From positions 310,001-374,000 of the forward strand of contig NZ_JAINWA010000001.1 in NCBI RefSeq assembly GCF_021021555.1: DNA of 64,000 bases, in the 5' to 3' direction. Under the pieces are notes generated by a model, which did not search any database, was not told the DNA's origin, and saw only the letters and a program-made list of their open reading frames with translations. The stretch is from Teretinema zuelzerae (GTDB taxonomy: Bacteria; Spirochaetota; Spirochaetia; Treponematales; Treponemataceae). This document shows, one piece after another, positions 1 through 9,371 of this stretch (its first letter is position 1; every line of letters starts with the position of its first letter). Made by a program: the position numbers and the translations under genes.

Positions 1-2528
1 TAAGCCAAGCGGAAATCTTTCATGCGGCCGACTATTCTACCGGTAAGGGTTTCAAGCCGTTTCCCTGCGGAATCAATTTTACCCTGAAGGTAATCCCGAA
101 AGGTACGCTCCTGCAGATCAAGATTCATCAAGTTCGGAGAATGTTCGCCCGGGGCTTCTTTTTGCAGGGGCTCCAACAAGGAGGCTAGATCGTCCCGGGG
201 AGCAAGAGCCGGGTTCTTGGGAATATAGGATTCGAGGGCGCTCAAAATCGAGGTTTCACAGGTTCCCAAATCGGCTTTTTTATCCTCCTCCTGCTGTTCC
301 AGCCGGGAAAGGGCATCGCGCCGGGAGTTGAGCCGGTTTTCCTGCTCGTCCAAACGACTCTCGGTTTCGGCTAAACGACGGGTCAGATCTTTGAGGATGT
401 CGGAAGAGCCTTCCAGGACACGAAGGGCTTTTTCAACTTCGGCGATCTTGAGAGCAGCTCCCTGCCAGTCGATATCCTCGAAGCGGAGAAAGTTTTCCAG
501 GGCGGACACGGCGTCGCGGACGGAGCGGAGAACGTCGAGCTCTTCAAGGAGGGAGTTCCGTTTTTCCGCCAGGGCGGCCATTTCACTGGCCAGCTCCGAG
601 GCGGTTTTTTCGAGGACCCTGATTTTTTCTCGGTTAGTCCAGCCGAGAACGTAGCGGCTCCGGTCCCGAAGGTCGTAGCGGTCGTCCTTCTCGTGCCGGG
701 CGCCCCCTTCCTTGGTTTGTCCCGAAGGTGTCACCGCCTTCTCGTTCCGTCTGAAGTCCGTAAGGCTGCGGCAGCACACGTGGTCAAACCGACGCTCCAG
801 CTGGGCGGTTACCCAGGGCGCAAAGGCAGGGTCGCGCTTCACATCGATCTTCGACGCGAGAGAGTCGGTACTGGCAGACATCCCGCCCGAGCCGCTCCCG
901 CTGCCCATTTCCTCCCGCACCCGGAAGTACACCAAGCGGCCCCGCAAATTGGTACGATCCACGTATTCTGAAACCCGCTGATAGCGCTCCTCGCTCACCA
1001 ACAAGGACAGGGCAAAGTTGTGCAGAACCCGCTCGGCGGCACCTTCCCACTCTTCCTCCCCTTCTTTTATGCGCAAGAGCTCGCCGCAAAAAGGCAGGGC
1101 TTCCGGCAGCAAATCCAGGGCGCGGCAAAGGTCGTCGCGAATCTCCACTTGCCGGGCGGGTATATTGCTCGCCCGCTTTTTCAGCGAGGCAATTTCCGCA
1201 TTAACCGCCTGCTGTTTTTCCCGGAGCCCATGAATGTTTACATCTATCTCGGTTCGGCTGTTTTGAATCGCCGCTTCTTTCTCGGTAAGGGCCGCGTTCG
1301 CCTCCCGGGCAAGGCTGAGGTTTCGGGCAAAGGATTCCGCGTCGCCCGCTGCAGGAAGTTCCGCGACCTTCCGAAGATCGTCATACCGTTTCCTGTTTTC
1401 CTTCAGTTTGTCCCGGCTCGCTTCCAGCTGTATTTTTTGGGTGCGGAGCCGCTCAATCTCGTTACCACCCTGGGCGGCGATGGATTCCTTGATCCGCTCC
1501 CGCTCGAGCCGCGTATCGTTGAGCTCAGAGGTCACCGTTTCAAGGACGGTCCGCTTCGAATTGATTTCTTTTTCGAGCTGGGCGATTTTTTCGGCGAGCA
1601 GGTCGCGGCGGATAAAACCGTAATGCAGGCTCAATCCATTCCGGCAAGAAGTCAGGTTTTCCCTCAAGGCCGTTTCTTCGGCATGGGAACCAAGATCGGC
1701 TGCCAGGGGTTTCAGCCGGTTAATCTGATCACGGGCGCGAAGGATCGCCTCATGGGCCCGGTCAAGATCGTCAAAGTGATGAATAAGAGCTTCGATCTTC
1801 GGACCGCTTTCAAAGGCTTCGAGCATGTGGCGCTGGACGAAATCCGTCAGGTCGCCTACTGATTTCATGGACACTGTCTGGTGAAAGAGCTCCAAAGCCT
1901 GCTCGTTCTGAATGCCGAAAATACGCCGCCACTCAAGGCCGTAACTTTTAAAGTCGTCAAAAAGCGCGCAGGAAGGAAGAGATTTCAGGTTTTTCCTCAA
2001 AGCCCCGATTTCGCTTCCGAAGCCCGTGAAATGATCCCGCACATTCAAGTCAGATTCGGATACAAGGTAAAACCGCGCAGGCTGGCCCTTCACGTCTTTT
2101 TGCCAAAACACCTGGGCCAGGGTCACGGTCTGGTTGTAGCCCTCGTTCCGGAACACCCCGAGAATCACCGAATAATCCTGCGTTCCGCGCAGGGCCACCG
2201 AGCGCGAAGCAAGGCCTTCATCGCTCCGCTCGGACTTGAAATACCCGAGCACGTAGGAGCGCAAATCCCGCTCCTTTGTTCCCGCCCCGGCAGCCCGGTT
2301 ATAGGCGATCCGGTTTGCCGGAATCAACAAAGTGGTCAGGGCGTCCACCAGGGTGGATTTACCAGAGCCGATGTCGCCGGTCAACAGGGCGTTTTTTCCC
2401 TCCAGGGGAAAGGTCCACACCCGGCCGTTAAAGGTTCCCCAGTTGTACACCTCCAGCCGGTCCAGACGGAACCCCGCCAGGGTGTCGCTTTCCGCAAAAT
2501 CAAGGAAGCCGTCATTCACCGCGATCAT
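1..2528 (-). CDS. jetC: JetC, SMC/MukB-like ATPase of a Wadjet anti-plasmid system (partial, runs off left edge)
   Basis: 842 codons are visible on the minus strand without a stop and the gene continues beyond position 1. The start at 2528 (MIAVNDGF) has a GGGAGG ribosome site about 8 bases upstream and overlaps the end of jetB. A Walker A loop, GDIGSGKST, lies at about residues 51-59, followed by long charged coiled-coil stretches. A conserved [10 protein letters not shown]...YVLGWTN block sits in the middle (plus-strand 650-720). This is the layout of JetC, the condensin-like ATPase that with JetA and JetB forms a MukBEF-like complex that extrudes DNA loops; the JetD nuclease then cuts closed circular plasmids. 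The C-terminal signature/Walker B part and jetD would lie left of the window. I followed the reading frame at several points and saw no break. The long plus-strand ORFs opposite it are shadows. Confidence 0.9.
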   Translation of the reverse strand, partial: MIAVNDGFLDFAESDTLAGFRLDRLEVYNWGTFNGRVWTFPLEGKNALLTGDIGSGKSTLVDALTTLLIPANRIAYNRAAGAGTKERDLRSYVLGYFKSERSDEGLASRSVALRGTQDYSVILGVFRNEGYNQTVTLAQVFWQKDVKGQPARFYLVSESDLNVRDHFTGFGSEIGALRKNLKSLPSCALFDDFKSYGLEWRRIFGIQNEQALELFHQTVSMKSVGDLTDFVQRHMLEAFESGPKIEALIHHFDDLDRAHEAILRARDQINRLKPLAADLGSHAEETALRENLTSCRNGLSLHYGFIRRDLLAEKIAQLEKEINSKRTVLETVTSELNDTRLERERIKESIAAQGGNEIERLRTQKIQLEASRDKLKENRKRYDDLRKVAELPAAGDAESFARNLSLAREANAALTEKEAAIQNSRTEIDVNIHGLREKQQAVNAEIASLKKRASNIPARQVEIRDDLCRALDLLPEALPFCGELLRIKEGEEEWEGAAERVLHNFALSLLVSEERYQRVSEYVDRTNLRGRLVYFRVREEMGSGSGSGGMSASTDSLASKIDVKRDPAFAPWVTAQLERRFDHVCCRSLTDFRRNEKAVTPSGQTKEGGARHEKDDRYDLRDRSRYVLGWTNREKIRVLEKTASELASEMAALAEKRNSLLEELDVLRSVRDAVSALENFLRFEDIDWQGAALKIAEVEKALRVLEGSSDILKDLTRRLAETESRLDEQENRLNSRRDALSRLEQQEEDKKADLGTCETSILSALESYIPKNPALAPRDDLASLLEPLQKEAPGEHSPNLMNLDLQERTFRDYLQGKIDSAGKRLETLTGRIVGRMKDFRLA

Positions 2529-3117
2529 TGTCCTGGCCTCCCTTTGTGCCGTAATCGAACTCGCCGTATTCAGCCAGGCGTTTGTCGAACTCCGAAAGCC
2601 ATTGAGCATCCACAAAGACCTTCAAAACCCGGCGCACCTCGATCTTCTTCCCGTCATCTCCCAAATAGCGGATAAAACCCAGGTCGTGCACCCGGTTCAA
2701 ATAGTTGTCGAACCGGGTAAGCCACTGAACCTCGTTGTTGCCCTTTTGCAAAAAGGTCTCGGTCAATTTTATCAGCTCTTCCCGGTCAAGGATCAGCCGG
2801 GGGTCTGACCCCGCCGCGTCGTGCTCGGCAAACTTCCGCCGGAGCAGGGCCAAAATCAGGCTCACGGGATAGCTCAGCTGCCGGCGCGGTATGAGCTTCG
2901 GAATATCCGCCGACTCCTCGTCGGCGGTGGACTTCAAAAAGCCGTAGCCCTCTTCCTCGGAAAGGACGAGGTCAAGGCCCAGGAGGTTGAAATGGTCCAT
3001 CACCGACCCCTGACGCTTCAAAAGGCTTTGCCACAGGCCCTCGTCATCTTCCCGATACACGATACCTTTCAAAAGGCGAACCAGCACCCTGGAATAGTCA
3101 ATGTCTTTTTCTTTCAT
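2512..3117 (-). CDS. jetB: JetB, DUF4194 (MukE-like kleisin partner) of the Wadjet system
   Basis: A 201-residue protein of the DUF4194 family, which in Wadjet systems plays the MukE role: a winged-helix partner joining the JetA kleisin to the JetC ATPase. Recognisable parts are the N-terminal [15 protein letters not shown] helix and the central [19 protein letters not shown] block. I place the start at 3117 (MKEKDIDY) and not the upstream ATG at 3132. ATG 3117 overlaps the jetA stop as ATGA and has CCGGAG eight bases upstream. The 3' end overlaps the jetC start by 17 bases, so all three proteins are probably made by coupled translation from one transcript. Confidence 0.88.
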   Translation of the reverse strand: MKEKDIDYSRVLVRLLKGIVYREDDEGLWQSLLKRQGSVMDHFNLLGLDLVLSEEEGYGFLKSTADEESADIPKLIPRRQLSYPVSLILALLRRKFAEHDAAGSDPRLILDREELIKLTETFLQKGNNEVQWLTRFDNYLNRVHDLGFIRYLGDDGKKIEVRRVLKVFVDAQWLSEFDKRLAEYGEFDYGTKGGQDNDRGE

Positions 3118-4567
3118 TTTGAACTCCGGCAAAAGAGAATGAGCGGTGATCGCGCTTCACGCAGCACCTCGTTATCATCGACCCAGGAAACCCGCTCCCG
3201 GCCCGTCTCGTCGATAATGCTCAGCGGTCGCTCCGAGGCGATCTGTACGTAGGCCACCAGCTCGGATAAGCCTTCCTCCAAGGGAAAGCGCGAAAGCACC
3301 GCTGCAAGGCTTACCTGAGCCGAATCGGCCAGGCAGGAATCGATATTCGCCTCGAGCCGTGCGCGGTCCACAAAAGCCTGATCCAGAAGAAGGCTCATGT
3401 CCAACTCTTCCGAACCGGTTTCCGGCAAAGCGCTGTCCAGGGACACCGCCAAGGGGGCATGAAAAGGGGATAATCCATGGGCAGGGTTATATCGCAGCGA
3501 CTCCCGGAAATTTCCATAAAAGCGGCGTCGCTCGGCGGTTCTTCCGCATGCCCTACCGCCTTGTGCTCGATGCTCCTCAGCAGGTCCATAATGCGCCGGT
3601 TTTCCCAAAAAGCCTTGTCGTCAAGATACCGGCGAAGCTGGCTCGAGAGCTGGGCCACCCGGCGCTGGGTTTGCTCCCCCGCGAAAATCCAGTCAAAATG
3701 CACCCGACGAAGCCGTCGGTCTTCAAGAAGGTCCCCCAGCTCGCGGATATTCCACGCCTTGTCCAACAAGGCTTCCAGCTCATCCCGGCTCGCGGGATGC
3801 ATGATAAAATCCCAAAAAGCGCGAAAACTCATGCCCTCGTCGGAATCGGTAATCTCGTCGTGACGGTCAAGAATGCGCCTGAGAAGGTCGCTCTTTTCCC
3901 CGTCCCACAGGGTAATCTCCTCGCGGATGGACCGGTCCAGATCCATAAAGTTCCGCTCCACCGCGCGAAAATCCCCAAGCAAATCCCGGGCGGTCTGACG
4001 GAACTGCTGAAACCGCTCCCTCAGTTCCCGGTCGGTAAGCCCCGTAAACTCGCCCTTCTTCAGCCGCTCAATCTCGGCCTCGACCTCTTTCTTCTGCTTC
4101 TTCAGGGCCTTCATCCGGAGCTCCCGATTTTCCTCGGTCCCGTGTACCACCTGCCGCAAAAGGTCAAAACACAAATTGAGCCGCCCCTCGGTCCCGAGAA
4201 ACCCCGACCCCGAAAGCTGCTCCATCCACGACAGGGCCTTCTCCGCCTCAGGCGTCAAATCGTAATGGGGAGTGTCCGAACCTTGGGGGTAAAATTTGCG
4301 AAGCCAGCCCCGGGAATCGGACGTCCACTCGGTCAAATACTCCGCCGCAGTACGCGGAAACGGATCCCCCTCCAGCCGCTCGGCTAATGTCCGCTGATAA
4401 TCGTCCAGCGCAAGAATTAAATCGGTCTCGCTCACCTGCCGCACATTATTTTCCCGAAACGTCCGGTCCAAAAAAGAGGCCACCATAGCCGCATTGTCCG
4501 CCATAAAAAGCCGCCAGGCCGGGTGATTTTTCCTGTGATGCGCGAGGGTATCAAAATCTAATGCCAT
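3114..4567 (-). pseudogene. jetA: JetA, DUF3375 (MukF-like kleisin) of the Wadjet system, interrupted by one frameshift
   Basis: Residues 1 to about 370 (MALDFDTLAHHRKNHPAW...) match DUF3375, the kleisin-like JetA subunit. The frame then shifts near 3455. The downstream frame continues the family sequence (LAVSLDSALPETGSEELDMS... to [12 protein letters not shown]) and ends in the ATGA that starts jetB. Adding one C to the C5 run (plus-strand G5, 3453-3457) would give MDYPLFMPPLAVSLDSALPE and one continuous protein of about 485 residues, the normal family length. As written, translation reads through and ends at 3395 with 22 foreign residues. The start at 4567 has a TAAGG site and a good promoter upstream. 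The shift could be a true mutation, a phase-variable tract or a homopolymer base-calling error; the sequence alone cannot decide. Confidence 0.85.
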
Positions 4568-4588
4568 TCATGTTACCTTAAGTCGAGG

Positions 4589-4594
4589 ATTATA
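4589..4594 (-). promoter_or_regulatory. Extended -10 box of the jetABC operon
   Basis: On the minus strand TGGTATAAT lies about 22 bases before the jetA ATG: a perfect TATAAT with a TG extension. No good -35 is seen at 17 bases, as is usual for extended -10 promoters. The same nine bases recur in the 22-bp tandem repeat at 5133-5206. Confidence 0.55.
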
Positions 4595-4744
4595 CCATAA
4601 AGAGGAAAGATTGAGGCAGGGGGATATTGATAAGGGATGAGGCAGAAGGCGTCATGCGGGTCGAACGGTGTACGGCGGAGCCGCCGCCGGGAGCGGACTT
4701 TTTACTGCGACTTAAAAAAACCCACCTTTTTGCACTGATTTTCA

Positions 4745-4944
4745 CCGTTGACCCGGGTCTATCTTCTATGGATCGCAATCCCGATTGACCAGAAAGCTGC
4801 GCGAAAAGCATCGTGGTAAAAATAAGACCAACTGGAAAATCCCTTGGAGCCTTTCTCGGTTTCATGTAATTGTACCAGCTGTTGGAATTGAGATATTGGA
4901 ATGAAATCTAGCATTTGGACCAATAGCATGTTAGTATTATTCAA
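4745..4944 (-). pseudogene. IS4-family transposase N-terminal fragment (DUF4372), frameshifted and truncated
   Basis: On the minus strand one frame reads MLLVQMLDFIPISQFQQL through KGSKGFSSWSYF. After a shift near 4815 the next frame reads TTMLFAQLSGQSGLRSIED. Together these form the N-terminal DUF4372 region (about 70 residues) typical of IS4-family transposases. The rest of the transposase and its DDE core are absent, so this is a dead remnant. It lies between the jet operon and a repeat-rich stretch and marks the area as mobile-element exposed. I could not identify terminal inverted repeats. Confidence 0.7.
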
Positions 4945-5132
4945 GTCTGATTTCCTTCTGCGGTAACGGTTTTTGTATGGTAACTTTAATCATGCAATGG
5001 AAATCAAACTCTCTATTTCAAATTATTTTTTGGACACTGGTGTCATTACATTTATTTTTATAGCCCGCTTATTCAGGCCTTTTCTCTGCATACTAACCGA
5101 AAAAAACACTGTGCGAAGTTTACGCAGGTTCG

Positions 5133-5206
5133 ACTGGTATAATTCTCATAGACCACTGGTATAATTCTTAAAGACCACTGGTATAATTCTCATAGACCAC
5201 TGGTAT
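5133..5206 (+). repeat. 22-bp direct tandem repeat, about 3.4 units, each carrying TGGTATAAT
   Basis: Units start at 5133, 5155 and 5177, with an 8-base partial unit at 5199. The units are identical except for two bases in the second (TTAAAG instead of CTCATAG). Each begins ACTGGTATAATTCT, so an extended -10 element recurs every two helical turns. No gene starts within 300 bases downstream. Confidence 0.9.
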
Positions 5207-5293
5207 CCAGAAATTTTCATCACTGTATCTGGTCTCCATTCACCGCGGATGAGGGATGTTAGAAAGGTCGTTAGGAAACCCGTTTATACAAGA

Positions 5294-5388
5294 CCGAGGC
5301 AGAACGCCCGCCGGCGCATTCGCGCCGGCTCCATCAGAGGCGGAATTCAACGCGCGGAGCCCCCGCGTGCGAAGGTCAATGCAGGGGC
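5294..5388 (-). repeat. Dispersed intergenic repeat, copy A
   Basis: Read on the minus strand this copy has CCCCTGCA, then GCGGGGGCTCCGCGCGTTG, and ends GCGTTCTGCCTCGG. It has an inserted inverted repeat GCCGGCGCGAATGCGCCGGC. The same three blocks recur in the same order at 7201-7274 and 9041-9115. Confidence 0.8.
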
Positions 5389-5521
5389 CTAAATCATTCC
5401 GATTACCAAACCTCTCACCCTTTATAGAGATTTTTCACATTTTGCAGAAAGTGTAGCGTGATGTGAGACAACTTCATGGTAGAATAATATAAAAGGCATA
5501 ACAAATTTCTACGGAGGATCT

Positions 5522-6097
5522 ATGAAAAAGCTCGCACTGGTTTTAATTGCAGGACTCGTACTACTAGCGCAAAACATCTCTGCACAGGATCAACAAAACA
5601 GAAGCTTATACTTCGATATCGGCATGGGGACGGGCGCCGTCAGCTACGGAGAAGAACTCGACGATGTCATGAAAATCCTCGACGGACTCGGCGCGGACAG
5701 AACGACAATCTACGCGGATATAGCAGCCGGGATAGCGGCAACGCAAAAGATGTACGTCATTTTCTCCGCAGCCGCATTCGCCGACGGCTTGCACTATCAG
5801 AATGAAAGCATAATCATGACCTCAATATTGGCAAGCGGCGGAATACGCTATTATCCGTTCGTGACCGGCCTGCAGATCGGCGCTGAGATGGGAATGGGCA
5901 CTATTAAAATCGAAGTTACAGGGGAAGAAGAAATCGAAAGCGATCCGGAGATTGGAGGAAAATTTACAGCCGCCTACGATTTCGATTCGACAAAAACCGG
6001 AGCTGCCTTGCAGATTGGAGTATCGCTTCTTTATAGCATTTTCGAGGAGGATACTATTTCCGGAGGGGCGCTGTTTGCCAAGTTCGCATACAAGTAA
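5522..6097 (+). CDS. Small secreted outer-membrane-type protein of unknown function
   Basis: 191 residues. A clear type I signal peptide (MKKLALVLIAGLVLLAQNIS, cleavage probably after SAQ) is followed by a glycine-rich alternating hydrophobic pattern (YFDIGMGTGAVSY, IGAEMGMGTIKIEV, ALQIGVSLLYSIF) ending in FAKFAYK. This is compatible with a small beta-barrel or an outer-membrane-facing protein. The start has GGAGG six bases upstream. The gene stands alone, with a truncated regulator immediately downstream. I do not recognise a named family. Confidence 0.6.
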   Translation: MKKLALVLIAGLVLLAQNISAQDQQNRSLYFDIGMGTGAVSYGEELDDVMKILDGLGADRTTIYADIAAGIAATQKMYVIFSAAAFADGLHYQNESIIMTSILASGGIRYYPFVTGLQIGAEMGMGTIKIEVTGEEEIESDPEIGGKFTAAYDFDSTKTGAALQIGVSLLYSIFEEDTISGGALFAKFAYK

Positions 6098-6113
6098 AAA
6101 GCAATGAGAATAG

Positions 6114-6968
6114 ACGCTGTCGGCCTACGGGATACCCTTCTACGAGAAGGACGACTACGCCGGAAACACGAGCTCGAAAAGGTGGTTCATCGATCCGGCG
6201 GAATACGAGAAAACGATTCCCGTCAGGCTCGACTCGATGGAACGCATGATGCTCCGCTCGATAGTCGAGCGAACGAGGGTCTTCGACAAAACAAAACTGA
6301 AATGCAGAATGGACCGATTGCGAGCGAAGCTCAATGCAACCATCCTCCACGACAAAGTGCGGCCTGTGCAGAGCACGGTCTACACTTTCAAGGGCAGCAT
6401 CTCCTACGAGGGCAAGGAAGACATCATCGACCTCCTGTGCTCCTGCATCGAAGAACGCGCGCGCGCGGCCGTAACCTACCGCTCGCCCTCCTCCGCCGAA
6501 GATAAAACCTACGACATCGAACCGCTCACTCTGGTGGATCACGGCAACGCCCTCTACGTGATCGTCGCCATCCCCAAGCACAACCGCAACATCCGCATAC
6601 TCGCCGTAGACCGCATCAAAAAGCTGGTTAAAACCGGCGAAGTCTTCGAGATACCGGACGGTTTCGACCCCCACGCCTATCTCACCCCCTCATTCGGCAT
6701 CACCGTGGAAGAACCCCTGAACGTACAAATCCGCTTTACAGCGGAAGCCGCCTTCTACATCCGCGAACGAGTCTGGGGCCAAAATCAAAGCATTCAGGAA
6801 TGCAAAGACGGCTCGATCATCCTGTCCTTTAGCGCCTCCGGCATAAAAGAAATCGCCGCCTGGATCCTGTCCTGGGGCAAAGGCGCCCGCGCCCTCGAAC
6901 CGGAAGCCCTGGTAGAGCGCGTACGGGAAGAGCTCGCAGGAGCGGCCGCGGGGTATGGGGAGGGGTGA
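6114..6968 (+). pseudogene. WYL-domain transcriptional regulator lacking its DNA-binding N-terminus
   Basis: From 6114 an open frame reads AYGIPFYEKDDYAG..., which resembles the segment that follows the winged helix in WYL regulators. It continues through a WYL domain (ERARAAVTYRSPSS...YDIEPLTLVDHGNALYVIVAIP...RILAVDRIKKL) and a WCX tail (EPLNVQIRFTAEAAFYIRERVWG). In-frame stops at 6105 and 6111 close the frame upstream. The preceding bases belong to the outer-membrane-type gene, so the helix-turn-helix of about 60-70 residues is gone. An ATG at 6237 could still give a 243-residue HTH-less product. Most likely a deletion relic; a free ligand-binding WYL protein is the less likely alternative. 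Confidence 0.7.
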
Positions 6969-7406
6969 CTGAAAAAACTCAATAGCGGCAGGGCGGCAAT
7001 TATGATGCCAAGAAATTGATCATGCTTTTCGTTTTGACGAAACATACCCCCTTTAACGCTTTTTAACTCGGATATATCGAAGAACCTGTATTCGACCTGC
7101 GAACCTGCGACCGACGATAAGGCAGCGGTTTAGTTCGTTCGAAAGTGCTGCGTAACTCCGCCTTGGATCTAAGTTCTTTCCATCCTTTCTCCCTTCCCCC
7201 GCCCCTGCATGGACCCTCTCCCGCGGGGGCTCCGCGCGTTGCCGTTGCGCGCTTCTTTTCGCGTTCTGCCTCGGTCTCCTGTCTTAAAAAAAGCAATTCT
7301 TTTTCTGATGTTGCGCGGCGGATGTCGTGGTACCATTCAGGGGAGGCGCTCGGGCGCGGAGGGGATTTCGCGGATGTATATTTTCAGCATACAGTCGGAG
7401 ATCGGC
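6969..7406. other. Intergenic stretch without a gene, containing repeat copy B
   Basis: Between the WYL remnant and the YdeI-like gene I see only the dispersed repeat at 7201-7274. The ORF that begins at 7209 starts inside that repeat, so its first 66 codons are not trusted. Confidence 0.5.
7201..7274 (+). repeat. Dispersed intergenic repeat, copy B
   Basis: CCCCTGCAT, then GCGGGGGCTCCGCGCGTTG, then GCGTTCTGCCTCGG in the same order and near-equal spacing as copies A and C. Confidence 0.8.
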
Positions 7407-8108
7407 ATGGATGAAAAGGTCCTATTATCAGGCGAGGTTCACGGGGTTCCGGAGGATGTCGCGGAAGCGTTGAGCGCCCAGGACGGATTGATCGGCATCT
7501 GGAACGCTTTGACTCCGCTCGCGCGCAACGAGTGGATTTGCTGGGTCGAGAGCGTCAAGCAGGAAAAGACGCGGAGGGAGCATGTCGAGCGGCTGGCGGC
7601 CGAGCTCCGCGAGGGAAAGAAGCGGCCCTGCTGCTGGCCTGGTTGCCCGCATCGAGCGAAGAAGACGCAAAGGAAGGCAGGAAACCCGAATCAGGATGAA
7701 TCAGGGACGAAGGCAGGCGACAACCGCGGAGAAAGCTCGAAGGAAGCAGATTCGATCGACCGGTTCATCGAAGCGAAGGTGCCGGATCGATATAAACCGG
7801 TCGTCGAAAAATTCCGCCGCTTTGTCGCCGGGGAGTTTCCGGAACTGCGGGAAGAAATGCGCGGAGGAACCGACAAGTATTACGGAGTTCCCGTATATCG
7901 ATACAAGAGGATTGTCCTTACCCTCAGCCCGACTCAAAAAGGAATTACCTTTTCGTTTTCCGAGGGCAGGAAGTTCGAAGATCGGTACGGCCTGCTTGAG
8001 GGCGAGGGAAACAAAACGCTGAACCTGAGAATCGGCGGCGAAGGAGAGTATTCCGAGGACGTTCTGAGATATTACCTCAGGCAGGCCGTCGAGTTCGATT
8101 CCCGATAA
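7407..8108 (+). CDS. Fusion of a YdeI/OmdA-type domain with a DUF1801 domain
   Basis: Residues 1 to about 80 (EVHGVPEDVAEALSAQDGL...LTPLARNEWICWVESVKQEKTRREHVERLAAELREGKK) match the YdeI/OmpD-associated (OmdA) family. A charged low-complexity linker (about 85-115) follows. Residues about 115-233 (IDRFIEAKVPDRYKPVVEKFRRF...YYGVPVYRYKRIVLTLSPTQKGI) match DUF1801 (YdhG-like, frataxin-like fold). The biochemical role of both is poorly known; OmdA proteins are linked to bacteriocin protection. I start at ATG 7407 because GGAG lies six bases upstream. ATG 7374 is an alternative; the longer 7209 start lies inside a repeat. The two domains are more often separate proteins. Confidence 0.72.
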   Translation: MDEKVLLSGEVHGVPEDVAEALSAQDGLIGIWNALTPLARNEWICWVESVKQEKTRREHVERLAAELREGKKRPCCWPGCPHRAKKTQRKAGNPNQDESGTKAGDNRGESSKEADSIDRFIEAKVPDRYKPVVEKFRRFVAGEFPELREEMRGGTDKYYGVPVYRYKRIVLTLSPTQKGITFSFSEGRKFEDRYGLLEGEGNKTLNLRIGGEGEYSEDVLRYYLRQAVEFDSR

Positions 8109-8123
8109 GCGCCCGGCATCGCC

Positions 8124-8936
8124 CTATTCCCAGAGCACGGCGATCGATCTTTTTCCCAGGATGCGGTCGTCGAAAACGATCTTTCCGGCGCGTTCCGGGC
8201 TTCCGGCCGCGCCGAAGCATGCGTGGAGGGGCAGTAAATGTTCTTCGCGGGGATGGCAATACCGGGCGCCGGGAAAACGCTCCCATTCGATAAGGTCTTT
8301 TTCCGCGGCTTCTATTGAACCGGAGCGCGTACACGCTTCGACGAGGCGGTTTTGAAAGAGGTCGTTGCGCTCGTCGATTCCGTCGCCGCCGCTGAAAAAC
8401 GCGTTCATGTTATGGAAAGAAAATCCCGACCCCACGATGAGCACGTTTTCGCTCAGCAAGGGTTTGAGCGCTTTGCCCATGTGAATATGACGCGCCGGAT
8501 CGAGACCCGCGATAAGGGATATCTGCACCGTAGGGATGGGCGATTCAGGATACATGAGCATGAGCGGAATGAATACGCCGTGGTCGAAGCCGCGGCTTGT
8601 TTCGAGTTCCGATTCGATGCCCGCCGCGGCGAAGGAGTCCCGGATTGCACCGGCAAGAGACGGATTGCCGGGCAGCGGATAGCTCAACGAATATGCCTCC
8701 CGGGGAAAACCGTAGTAATCGTAGAGCAGCGGAGGATTCGCGCTTGAGATGATCGAAGGGACGCGTTCTTCCCAATGCGCGCTGACGACGATAATAGAGT
8801 CGGGCCTTCTGCGCGAGCGGGCGAATTCTTTCATGAAACGAACCATTTCAGCGTGCTGTGCGTCTCCCAGTATCGGAAGAGGGCCTCCTCCGTGGGAGAG
8901 ATATATCGCCGATCCCTGTTTACCGTTGCCAGCCAT
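8124..8936 (-). CDS. ygiD: 4,5-DOPA-type extradiol dioxygenase (YgiD/LigB family)
   Basis: About 270 residues of the class III extradiol dioxygenase family, which opens catechol-type rings with non-haem Fe(II) or Zn. Visible motifs are YLSHGGGPLPIL near the N-terminus (first metal histidine), VVSAHWEERVP (second), and GFDHGVFIPLMLMYPE in the core. The start at 8936 (MAGNGKQG) has GGAGG upstream; the longer version to 8999 adds an unlike N-terminus. The gene is convergent with the YdeI/DUF1801 gene, 15 bases apart. The substrate cannot be read from sequence. Confidence 0.82.
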   Translation of the reverse strand: MAGNGKQGSAIYLSHGGGPLPILGDAQHAEMVRFMKEFARSRRRPDSIIVVSAHWEERVPSIISSANPPLLYDYYGFPREAYSLSYPLPGNPSLAGAIRDSFAAAGIESELETSRGFDHGVFIPLMLMYPESPIPTVQISLIAGLDPARHIHMGKALKPLLSENVLIVGSGFSFHNMNAFFSGGDGIDERNDLFQNRLVEACTRSGSIEAAEKDLIEWERFPGARYCHPREEHLLPLHACFGAAGSPERAGKIVFDDRILGKRSIAVLWE

Positions 8937-9040
8937 TTCCGCGCCTCCTGTTTTCCGACGTTCGTGCCGCGCGCAAATGCATGCGCGCGGTTCCGACATG
9001 AGTATACTGCCGTTTCCTCTGAAAGTGCGGAGAATCGATG

Positions 9041-9115
9041 CATTCCCTGCAAAGACTCTCGTACGCGGGGGCTCCGCGCGTTGAGACCGCGCCGGTCTTT
9101 AAGCGTTCTGCCTCG
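9041..9115 (+). repeat. Dispersed intergenic repeat, copy C
   Basis: CCCTGCA, then GCGGGGGCTCCGCGCGTTG and GCGTTCTGCCTCG as in copies A and B. It lies in a 360-base gap that holds no gene. Confidence 0.8.
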
Positions 9116-9296
9116 TTTTTGATTTTCTGTACTTATGCCTTTCTCTTGCAGTTTCATAATCGAAGGCGAATACAAATCTGTTCATATATTAACTTGACTG
9201 CGCGTAAAAGCGGATTTATCCTGATACAACGATTTTCTGTGAAAAGCTTTTCATAGAAATGACGAGACCGATGGCATTTCGAGAGGAGCAAGTATA

Positions 9297-9371
9297 ATGG
9301 TCAAAAAAAGAATCGGGGCGGCGCTGTTCGCGGTAGCGATAGCGGCGGGGCTCTGGGCCGCGCCGATATAG
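9297..9371 (+). pseudogene. Truncated secreted-protein gene: only ribosome site and signal peptide remain
   Basis: GAGAGGAG precedes an ATG that reads MVKKRIGAALFAVAIAAGLW then AAPI and a stop: a complete signal peptide with no mature protein. The following bases read as an AraC-type cupin on the other strand, so a secreted or outer-membrane protein gene appears to have been cut by a recombination or deletion event near 9360. Confidence 0.6.

Noticed and set aside
1020-2675. Long plus-strand ORFs (280 and 264 residues) opposite jetC
   Set aside because: They are antisense to a recognisable SMC-like ATPase, have unusual composition and no ribosome sites.
3440-3470. Programmed -1 frameshift producing full JetA
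   Set aside because: The site CCC CCT after ATG does not allow good re-pairing in the -1 frame and no stimulatory structure is obvious; a one-base deletion explains it more simply.
6054-6674. 206-residue minus-strand ORF over the WYL remnant
   Set aside because: Shadow frame; the plus-strand frame carries recognisable WYL and WCX motifs.
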